Origin: Hyphomicrobiales bacterium
Lineage (GTDB): Bacteria; Pseudomonadota; Alphaproteobacteria; Rhizobiales; Rhizobiaceae
Assembly: GCA_900465685.1 (NCBI GenBank)
Contig: UEGR01000006.1
Location: 1 to 64,000 of the forward strand
Reading direction: 5' to 3'
Length of the DNA: 64,000 bases
The notes under the pieces are model-generated. The model was given only the letters and a program-made list of their open reading frames with translations. It had not been told where the DNA came from and made no database searches. The position numbers and the translations under genes are program-made. Shown here piece after piece: positions 15,729 through 21,602 of this stretch (its first letter is position 1; every line of letters begins with the position of its first letter).

Positions 15729-16232
15729 ATGTCTTGCCCTCTTCATTCCGACTACACGTTGGAACCTGACGATCTTGTGGAGATGATCCCCGCTCTGCGC
15801 GCTTTTTCGCGCACTTTTTATCGACAAAGGGAAGATGCCGAAGATCTCGTTCAGGAAACACTTCTCAAAGCTCTCGCCAATCGGGAGAAATACGTCCCTT
15901 ATTCCCCCCTCAAATCGTGGCTTTTCACTATTATGCGCAACACTTTTTGCACCCGTATCCGGCTGCAGAAGAGAGAAGCGCCCGGTGTTTCCGATTGCGT
16001 ATCTCCAATTGCGAGCGTAGGTCCCTCCCAGGAAGACACTGTTGAAGCACATGATGTGCAAATCGCGCTGCAAACACTGCCGCACAAATATCGCCGGGTA
16101 CTTTCGCTGGTGGTGTTTGAAGGCAAAAGCTACGAACACACAGCGGAACTTTGCGAGTGCTCAATCGGTACGGTCAAAAGCCGCTTGCATCGGGCCCGCC
16201 ATAAACTGCACAACATGGTCGATGGTTCATGA
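15729..16232 (+). CDS. ECF sigma factor, EcfG (ECF15)-like
   Basis: A 167-residue two-domain sigma factor. Region 2: RAFSRTFYRQREDAEDLVQE and PLKSWLFTIMRNTF; region 4: YEHTAELCECSIGTVKSRLH followed by RARHKL. The text closely resembles EcfG, the general stress sigma factor of alphaproteobacteria, which recognises GGAAC-N16/17-CGTT, a pattern abundant around it. The ATG at 15729 was chosen because GGAAAGG precedes it; the open frame extends to 15660. Unlike the classical locus, no nepR (anti-sigma) or phyR (anti-anti-sigma) gene is next to it, so it may be a second EcfG copy. A 29-codon frame overlaps its stop and a lone receiver gene follows. Confidence 0.88.
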   Translation: MSCPLHSDYTLEPDDLVEMIPALRAFSRTFYRQREDAEDLVQETLLKALANREKYVPYSPLKSWLFTIMRNTFCTRIRLQKREAPGVSDCVSPIASVGPSQEDTVEAHDVQIALQTLPHKYRRVLSLVVFEGKSYEHTAELCECSIGTVKSRLHRARHKLHNMVDGS

Positions 16233-16318
16233 ATGGAAGCAATCAGGCTCGATTGTCTGATGAGGAACTGGTTATGACGGTGCAACGCGACCCGCTGATA
16301 GCTTGCGTTTTGAATTAA
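16229..16318 (+). CDS. possible 29-residue peptide coupled to the sigma factor
   Basis: The ATG overlaps the sigma-factor stop (ATGA) and the frame runs MNGSNQARLSDEELVMTVQR then DPLIACVLN to a TAA. The overlap suggests coupled translation. It does not resemble NepR anti-sigma factors, although such a gene would be expected at this place. Too short for composition to decide; it may be chance. Confidence 0.3.
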   Translation: MNGSNQARLSDEELVMTVQRDPLIACVLN

Positions 16319-16338
16319 GGCATGACCAACTGTCTGTT

Positions 16339-16731
16339 ATGACAAGTCGAAATGATAGTGCCATGCATTCATTTTCTGGCAAACGTATCCTGGTTTTTGA
16401 AGACAGCTTTCTTCTATCGGAAGAAGCCGCGCAAAAGTTTGGGTCCCTTGGGGCTTTCATTCTCGGACCCGTCAATACGATTGAGCACGCATTGCGTTAT
16501 CTGGAAAGTAATCTGGTTGACGCAGCGATACTGGATGTTGCGCTCGAACCAGCAGCCGTGCTGCCACTTGTCGAAGCGCTTGAAACGCGCTCGACTCCCT
16601 TTGTCTTTGCACTGCCGGTCAACCCCGCCATCGACAGCAAAGGCTTCGCTGGCTTTGTACTCAGCAACCGAGACAATGACCTATCCGTCATCGCGGAAGC
16701 ACTTTTTCGGCGACGTGGTCTGGAACAGTAG
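16339..16731 (+). CDS. single-domain receiver (response regulator) protein
   Basis: About 130 residues forming one receiver domain: KRILVFEDSFLLSEEAAQKF (acidic ED pair), DAAILDVALEP (acceptor Asp) and a C-terminal helix. The usual Lys of the switch region is not obvious (VFALPVNP in its place). No output domain. The frame opens at a TTG at 16303; I prefer the ATG at 16339, and one at 16363 is possible. Lone receivers beside ecfG genes can feed or drain phosphate in the stress cascade with HWE kinases; that role here is inferred from position. Confidence 0.7.
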   Translation: MTSRNDSAMHSFSGKRILVFEDSFLLSEEAAQKFGSLGAFILGPVNTIEHALRYLESNLVDAAILDVALEPAAVLPLVEALETRSTPFVFALPVNPAIDSKGFAGFVLSNRDNDLSVIAEALFRRRGLEQ

Positions 16732-16763
16732 GCCTGATCTTAGGCCTCTTTTGTAACGTGATT

Positions 16764-16788
16764 GGAACACAGGATGTCTCCGGTGGTT
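16764..16788 (+). promoter_or_regulatory. candidate EcfG-type promoter
   Basis: GGAAC (16764-16768), 16 bases, GGTT (16785-16788), 42 bases before the SDR start at 16830. Confidence 0.52.
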
Positions 16789-16829
16789 AGGTCCGAAGCA
16801 GCAACTATGCTGAGGAAGGATTACCCGTC

Positions 16830-17690
16830 ATGAATGAGCAATATCCCGCCCCACCTTTCGATACGCCCCGTCAATCCATACCCGGCTTGACGGAACGAAT
16901 GAATCCAAGACCCGACCATGGCGAAAAATCCTACAAAGGGTCCGGAAAGCTTGAAGGCCGCAAAGCCATCATAACGGGCGGCGATAGCGGCATCGGTCGG
17001 GCTGTTGCAATTGCGTTCGCGCGCGAAGGTGCAGATGTGCTTATCGCCTATCTTCAGGAAGAGGCTGACGCGCTTGAAGCCGCTGCATTGATCGAGGTTG
17101 AGGGGCGCAAGGCTATCTTGATGAAATGTGACATTCAGCGTGCAGAAAACTGCCGGGAGATCGCGAAGCGGGCCGCGAGAGAATTTGGCCAGATCGATAT
17201 TCTGGTTAACAACGCGGCACACCAATCGAGTTTTGCCTCGCTTGAAGATATCAGCGACGTTGAATGGGAATTGACCTTCCGCGTGAACATCCATGCGATG
17301 TTCTATTTGACGAAGGCCGCTTTGCCCCATATGAAGCCGGGCGCGGCAATCATAAATACAGCTTCGATCAATTCAGACATGCCGAACCCGACCTTGTTGG
17401 CCTATGCGACAACCAAGGGCGCTATCCAGAATTTTACGGCAGGTCTAGCTCAATTGCTGGCGGAGAAAGGCATTCGCGCCAATGCAGTTGCGCCGGGTCC
17501 AGTATGGACACCACTAATCCCCTCCACACTTCCGGAAGAAGCTGTGGCGTCCTTTGGAAAGCAGACCCCAATGAAGCGACCAGCCCAGCCCGCGGAACTG
17601 GCATCTGCTTACGTCATGCTGGCCGACCCGCTATCAAGTTATACCTCGGGTGCGACTATCGCGGTCACTGGCGGCAAGCCTATTCTGTAA
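16830..17690 (+). CDS. stress-type short-chain dehydrogenase/reductase
   Basis: A 286-residue SDR with an N-terminal extension of about 40 residues (PAPPFDTPRQSIPGLTERMN) typical of the GspA39/YdaD-like stress SDRs. The nucleotide-binding motif is TGGDSGIGR (49-57), followed by NNAAHQ, catalytic Ser near 180 (INTASIN), Tyr193 and Lys197 (YATTKG). It would use NAD(P)H on an unknown carbonyl or alcohol in the cytoplasm. The C-terminus ends ITVTGGKPIL-like. An EcfG-like promoter lies 42 bases upstream. Convergent with the small genes behind it. Confidence 0.88.
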   Translation: MNEQYPAPPFDTPRQSIPGLTERMNPRPDHGEKSYKGSGKLEGRKAIITGGDSGIGRAVAIAFAREGADVLIAYLQEEADALEAAALIEVEGRKAILMKCDIQRAENCREIAKRAAREFGQIDILVNNAAHQSSFASLEDISDVEWELTFRVNIHAMFYLTKAALPHMKPGAAIINTASINSDMPNPTLLAYATTKGAIQNFTAGLAQLLAEKGIRANAVAPGPVWTPLIPSTLPEEAVASFGKQTPMKRPAQPAELASAYVMLADPLSSYTSGATIAVTGGKPIL

Positions 17691-17717
17691 TTAAGCGCCC
17701 GCATGGAGCGCGCACGT

Positions 17718-17852
17718 TTAATTGGGAGGATTGGTTTGTAAAGAATGAGGAGGGGGCTGCGTGCCAGCGTCGTCACCGGCTGTTCGATACAGAAGAGAGC
17801 CAACGACCAAAAGCAAAACCACGCCGATGATCAAGGGAAGAAGTGTTTTCAT
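17718..17852 (-). CDS. 44-residue single-span membrane protein
   Basis: A short gene whose ATG overlaps the stop of the upstream 55-residue gene (ATGA). Product: transmembrane helix KTLLPLIIGVVLLLVVGSLL, then a polar Pro-rich tail (TAGDDAGTQPPPHSLQTNPP). The coupling, the clean hydrophobic helix and the shared promoter at 18044-18068 support it as real. Probably an inner-membrane peptide with the tail outside; function unknown. Confidence 0.6.
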   Translation of the reverse strand: MKTLLPLIIGVVLLLVVGSLLYRTAGDDAGTQPPPHSLQTNPPN

Positions 17853-18016
17853 TCGACTTCAACGCGCTGTGCGTAAAGCCAGTGCTCCTTATCTAGGTCG
17901 TCCTTTTTCGAACGTTCAGCCTCTTTTCGCATCTTGAGCTTTTCAGACTCAGTATCCATTGCGCGAGATGTCTTTTCATTGTTATTCGACGCCTGCTTGT
18001 CGACAGTATCCACCAT
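17849..18016 (-). CDS. small charged helical protein
   Basis: 55 residues, strongly charged (VDTVDKQASNNNEKTSRAMD, then KLKMRKEAERSKKDDLDKEH, ending LYAQRVEVE); likely a soluble helix. The ATG at 18016 was chosen because AAAGGAGAACGAC stands before it; the longer frame from 18112 starts at a TTG without a ribosome site. A GGAAC-N16-GGTT pair lies 28 bases upstream. It is followed with overlap by the 44-residue membrane protein gene. Function unknown. Confidence 0.65.
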   Translation of the reverse strand: MVDTVDKQASNNNEKTSRAMDTESEKLKMRKEAERSKKDDLDKEHWLYAQRVEVE

Positions 18017-18043
18017 GTCGTTCTCCTTTGAACAGATGCCTCT

Positions 18044-18068
18044 AACCGACAAGGGAGGCCGATGTTCC
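18044..18068 (-). promoter_or_regulatory. candidate EcfG-type promoter
   Basis: Minus strand GGAAC (18064-18068), 16 bases, GGTT (18044-18047), 28 bases before the ATG at 18016. Confidence 0.52.
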
Positions 18069-18080
18069 CGATGAAGGAAG

Positions 18081-18542
18081 TTATTTGCTTTCATTCCGGT
18101 TAAGAGCTGCAATGAGGCTCATCAATTGAGGTTCGTCGACCAACAGACCCACTTCCTCTGAAGAAAGCCATTTGCGCTGACGCTGCTCATATTCTGGCCA
18201 TCGTGCCTTCTCACATTGAACATGCAAGGGATAAACCCTAACCTTCACCGGGATGAATACTCTCTTTAGGCGTTTCCAATAGAGATAGTGGCCGATTGTC
18301 GAACGAGCGACCTTTCCTTCAATTCCGGCTTCTTCCTGAGCTTCGATGCGCGCAACATCAGCCATGCTGCGTTTTTTCATCGGCCAACCTTTCGGCAGGG
18401 TAAATCTGCGCGTCCCGCGCGATGAAATAAGCATTATCTTAAGGCTGCCATTTTCAAACCGGTAAGGAAGTGCAGCGGCCTGCTCAATCTCCTGACCAGC
18501 CTTCGCCCGTCGAATTCGTTTCTTCCATTTTCGTTTGCCCAT
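18081..18542 (-). CDS. NUDIX hydrolase
   Basis: A 153-residue NUDIX-family protein. The NUDIX box is recognisable as GWPMKKRSMADVARIEAQEE followed by AGIEG: the Arg-Glu-x-x-Glu-Glu end appears as RIEAQEEAG, while the first Glu of the box is replaced. The preceding FTLPKGWPM and YRFENGSLKIMLISS strands fit diphosphoinositol/diadenosine polyphosphate-type members. It would hydrolyse a nucleoside-diphosphate-linked substrate with Mg2+. I chose the ATG at 18542 with GAGGAGGAG ahead; the frame extends to 18599. It lies just upstream of the small stress genes on the same strand. Confidence 0.82.
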   Translation of the reverse strand: MGKRKWKKRIRRAKAGQEIEQAAALPYRFENGSLKIMLISSRGTRRFTLPKGWPMKKRSMADVARIEAQEEAGIEGKVARSTIGHYLYWKRLKRVFIPVKVRVYPLHVQCEKARWPEYEQRQRKWLSSEEVGLLVDEPQLMSLIAALNRNESK

Positions 18543-18650
18543 CGGCTCCTCCTCAGAGAGCGTCTGGTGCATAACCGCCAACATTGCTTGCTGTTCCATT
18601 GAAACAAAAGTGTGGCTTCGCTGTTGGGAGCTATCATTGGATAGGAGAAA

Positions 18651-19052
18651 ATGACAATGCGCGATACAACGCTAATGAATTGCATCAGTGCCTGTCTCGA
18701 ATGCCATCGCACCTGTACACAAATGGCGTCGGACCATTGCCTCGAACGTGGAGGGCCGCATGTCGAACCAAAGCACTTCCGAACCATGCTGGCTTGCGCC
18801 GAAATTTGTGGAGCTTCAGCGCAGATGATGATGCTTCAAAGTCCTTATCATCACGCGCTCTGTATGCTCTGTGCGCGGATATGTGAAGACTGCGCCGATA
18901 GTTGCCGCGCCTTGGATGGAATGGAAGCCTGTGTAAAGGCATGCGAACGTTGCGCCGTATCATGCCGCGAAATGGCAATCCATCATTCGGGAAAAGACGA
19001 TATTCTCAAAGCGGCTTTTCTTGAGGTATCCAATGGATCGCATCGGGATTGA
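18651..19052 (+). CDS. Cys-rich four-helix protein (DUF326), probable copper binder
   Basis: A 133-residue protein full of paired cysteines: CISACLECHRTCTQM, MLACAEICGAS, CMLCARICEDCADSC, CVKACERCAVSCREM. This spacing is that of DUF326 four-helix-bundle proteins related to the Csp copper-storage proteins, where inward-facing Cys bind Cu(I). No export signal is seen, so it is probably cytosolic. AGGAG precedes the ATG. Its last 47 bases overlap the end of the lipocalin gene on the other strand. Likely protects against copper or oxidative stress; metal identity is inferred from the family. Confidence 0.8.
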   Translation: MTMRDTTLMNCISACLECHRTCTQMASDHCLERGGPHVEPKHFRTMLACAEICGASAQMMMLQSPYHHALCMLCARICEDCADSCRALDGMEACVKACERCAVSCREMAIHHSGKDDILKAAFLEVSNGSHRD

Positions 19053-19551
19053 TTCCGAGAAGCAATGCCACTGCGACGGCGCGCGCCTTCAACTCCGTGG
19101 TTAGAACTGCAGACCGAGACAATACCCAGAAATAGTTGCGGCTTGATCCGACCACGATTGACCATTCATAATTTGCATCCAGATCGACAATATTGTAGCC
19201 GCCGTAGAACGGGCCGAAGAACGATACCTTCAGCGCACCCTCATCTATCGCACCGACAAATCGCGCAGTGCCAGTTGCGCTTGTTGTGCATCCCTTCCAA
19301 GGATCAAAGCCGCGATTGACGACGCGTACCGTTCCATCTGCATTCAAAGAGTATTCCGCGGAGGTGCGGGTCAGACCGCGCTCAAACCGGTTTTCGATAC
19401 GGCCCAGTTCAAACCATTTTCCCAGGTAGCGCGAGATGTCAAATGGCTTGACTGGAATAACACCTTTTGGCACCTGCGGTGACGCGGCCCTAGCCAGAGC
19501 GATCCCCAGTGCCAACCCCGAAATGCCGAGTAGAAACTTGACCGTTCTCAT
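19006..19551 (-). CDS. blc: bacterial lipocalin
   Basis: A 181-residue lipocalin. Signal-like N-terminus (MRTVKFLLGISGLALGIALA), then the lipocalin signature ISRYLGKWFELGRIENRFER, followed by alternating strands and the second motif WVLSRSAVLTTE. No lipobox Cys is seen, so it is likely periplasmic or anchored only by its leader rather than a lipoprotein. Blc-type lipocalins bind fatty acids or lysophospholipids and are stress- and stationary-phase-induced. The GGAAC-N16-GGTT pair 30 bases upstream fits that. 3' end overlaps the DUF326 gene. Confidence 0.85.
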   Translation of the reverse strand: MRTVKFLLGISGLALGIALARAASPQVPKGVIPVKPFDISRYLGKWFELGRIENRFERGLTRTSAEYSLNADGTVRVVNRGFDPWKGCTTSATGTARFVGAIDEGALKVSFFGPFYGGYNIVDLDANYEWSIVVGSSRNYFWVLSRSAVLTTELKARAVAVALLLGINPDAIHWIPQEKPL

Positions 19552-19580
19552 GTGATATCCTTCCTTGTCATTCCATGACT

Positions 19581-19605
19581 AACCTCATGCAAGAAAAATG
19601 GTTCC
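19581..19605 (-). promoter_or_regulatory. candidate EcfG-type promoter
   Basis: Minus strand GGAAC (19601-19605), 16 bases, GGTT (19581-19584), 30 bases before the lipocalin ATG. Confidence 0.52.
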
Positions 19606-19609
19606 GACT

Positions 19610-20713
19610 TTAGGCATACACGATCAACCATTTCAACGTATTGCGTTCGGCTTTGCTCAGTCGAGGGGCCACAAGCCGGTTTGAGGCGACTGCTTCAATT
19701 TCGGATGCCAGCACGCCTTCAAGCCAATGTTCGATGACATTCGGATGAATATAAGCACTCCGACATACTGCACGCGTATTGCCAAGGGCTTGTGCAATTT
19801 TATCAATCACCTGATTGAGTGCTCGCTTCTTCGCGGCTTCGCTATCGGGAAGTTCCATAGATTGAAATGCATCGAGCGCGCCGACGGTTGCAGCCCAGGT
19901 TCGGAAATGCTTGGATGTGAATTCGCTCTTCATGACATCCTGCAAGTAGTCATTGATGTCCTGAGAGCTAACAGGGTGATAACTCCCCTCATCATTGACA
20001 TACTGGAACAAGTGCTGACCGGGCAGTTCCTGTATGGAGCGTACAATACGTGTAATTCGGCGATCGGACAGTTTCAGGTTCCAGTTTTGACCTGATTTAC
20101 CCGTGAAAACGAGGCGCAGGCTGGCTCCTTCGTCTTTCACATGGCGGTTGCACAAAGTCGTGACACCAAAGCTCTTATTTGCTCGCGCGTAAGCGGAATT
20201 ACCAACGCGCAACAACAACCGGTCCATCAACCAGATAATTGTCGCGACAACTTTTTCTCGGCAGAAAGAGCGTCGACGCATATCTGCATCGATCTTCTCG
20301 CGCAGTTGGCTCAAATCGCTGCCAAAATAATGCAAGCCCGAAAACTTGCTGTCGTCACGTCGTTTCATCCAGTCGGGATGATAGATATATTGCTTTCTGT
20401 CACGCGCATCACGGCCTGTTGCCTGTATATGCCCATATTCGCTCTGACATATCCAAACGTCCTTCCAAGCAGGTGGAATGGAAAGGGCCGCAATGCGCGC
20501 TTTATTCGCCGCACTAACAGCACGTTTTTGGCTATCGACACAGCGAAAACCTTTGCCACAGCGAATACGCTTCAGCCCAGGTTCGGCATCACTGGTATGA
20601 ATCAGGCGTGAACGGACCGTTGATTTCTTCGCCAATGCGATCCCCGATTTTTCTGTCGTGATTTTATCGGTGAGATAACACCCCAAAGGAGCGGTGGGTT
20701 CCCGCATCAACAT
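19610..20713 (-). CDS. DNA topoisomerase IB
   Basis: A 367-residue poxvirus/eukaryote-type topoisomerase IB that relaxes supercoils by nicking one strand through a 3'-phosphotyrosine. Visible: IPPAWKDVWIC and GHIQATGRDARDRKQYIYHP in the N-terminal part, catalytic Arg/Lys in RHVKDEGASLRLVFTGKSG, SKHFRTWAAT, and the nucleophile Tyr in CRSAYIHPNVIEHW. The length fits bacterial members. Several near starts exist (ATGs at 20713 and 20707); none has a strong ribosome site. Divergent from the Ku gene, with an EcfG-like promoter for Ku in the gap. Its company suggests stress-linked DNA maintenance. Confidence 0.9.
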   Translation of the reverse strand: MLMREPTAPLGCYLTDKITTEKSGIALAKKSTVRSRLIHTSDAEPGLKRIRCGKGFRCVDSQKRAVSAANKARIAALSIPPAWKDVWICQSEYGHIQATGRDARDRKQYIYHPDWMKRRDDSKFSGLHYFGSDLSQLREKIDADMRRRSFCREKVVATIIWLMDRLLLRVGNSAYARANKSFGVTTLCNRHVKDEGASLRLVFTGKSGQNWNLKLSDRRITRIVRSIQELPGQHLFQYVNDEGSYHPVSSQDINDYLQDVMKSEFTSKHFRTWAATVGALDAFQSMELPDSEAAKKRALNQVIDKIAQALGNTRAVCRSAYIHPNVIEHWLEGVLASEIEAVASNRLVAPRLSKAERNTLKWLIVYA

Positions 20714-20721
20714 CTAAACCC

Positions 20722-20746
20722 GGAACCTTCCAGCCTTTAGCTGGTT
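20722..20746 (+). promoter_or_regulatory. candidate EcfG-type promoter
   Basis: GGAAC (20722-20726), 16 bases, GGTT (20743-20746), 28 bases before the Ku start at 20774. Confidence 0.55.
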
Positions 20747-20773
20747 ATTCTCCACTCAAAAGAGGATAAGCCA

Positions 20774-21577
20774 GTGCCCCACGCGTTCTGGAAAGGCTAT
20801 TTAAAGTTATCGCTCGTCACCTGCGCCGTGGAAATAATGCCTGCGACCACTGAAAGCGAAAAAGTGCGCTTCCACACACTCAATGCTAAAACGGGCAACC
20901 GGGTGATCAGTCGCTATGTCGATTCAGTGACACATAAGCCCGTGCGCGAAGAAGACGAAATTAAGGGTTTCGAGAAGGCCGAGGGAGACTATGTCCTCCT
21001 CGAGGACGACGAGCTCGAAGCCGTGGCTCTCGAAAGTACTCGCACGATCGATATCGAAAAATTCTTAGAGCGCGATAGCATCGGTTGGATTTGGTATGAT
21101 AAACCCCATTATCTTTTACCATCTGACAAGGTCGGGCAGGAAGCATTTGCGGTTATTCGGGAGGCAATGGACGAGAGCGGTGTCAGTGGTCTGGCAAGGC
21201 TGGTCATGTATCGGCGTGAAAGAGCTGTTCTTCTGGAGCCCCGCGGACAAGGTATTGTGCTATGGACATTGCATTTCGGTGATGAAGTTCGAAAAGCCGA
21301 CGATTACTTCGCAGGCATCAAGGCGGAGAAGCCCGACAAAAAGCTGTTCTCCATGGTTCGCACACTGATCAAGCGCAAAACGGAGGACTGGAAGCCGGAC
21401 TTGCTGAAGGATCCGGTTCAGAAGAACCTGCAGTCAATGATCGCCGCCAAGAAAAAGAAAATTAAAACGCCGACAAAACCCAAATCTGCAGCGACCGCCC
21501 CGGCGACCGGCGGCAATGTCATCAACATCATGGATACTTTGCGCAAAAGCCTTGCCAACGAGAAAAAGCAGCATTAG
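20774..21577 (+). CDS. ku: Ku protein (first copy)
   Basis: A 267-residue bacterial Ku that encircles DNA ends and recruits LigD in non-homologous end joining. The core beta-barrel is recognised by FWKGYLKLSLVTCAVEIMPA, RFHTLNAKTGNRVISRYVDS, EIKGFEKAEGDYVLLEDDEL and IWYDKPHYLLPSDKV. A basic Lys/Pro-rich tail (AAKKKKIKTPTKPKS) precedes a short C-terminal helix (INIMDTLRKSL), the usual LigD contact. It starts with GTG preceded by AGAGGA. Convergent with ligD. A stress promoter pair lies just upstream. Confidence 0.93.
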   Translation: MPHAFWKGYLKLSLVTCAVEIMPATTESEKVRFHTLNAKTGNRVISRYVDSVTHKPVREEDEIKGFEKAEGDYVLLEDDELEAVALESTRTIDIEKFLERDSIGWIWYDKPHYLLPSDKVGQEAFAVIREAMDESGVSGLARLVMYRRERAVLLEPRGQGIVLWTLHFGDEVRKADDYFAGIKAEKPDKKLFSMVRTLIKRKTEDWKPDLLKDPVQKNLQSMIAAKKKKIKTPTKPKSAATAPATGGNVINIMDTLRKSLANEKKQH

Positions 21578-21602
21578 CTGCTCAAGATACAACCTTTTCC
21601 CA

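Noticed and set aside
16303..16338. TTG start for the lone receiver protein
   Set aside because: No ribosome site, and the added residues lie before the receiver fold; the ATG at 16339 is more likely.
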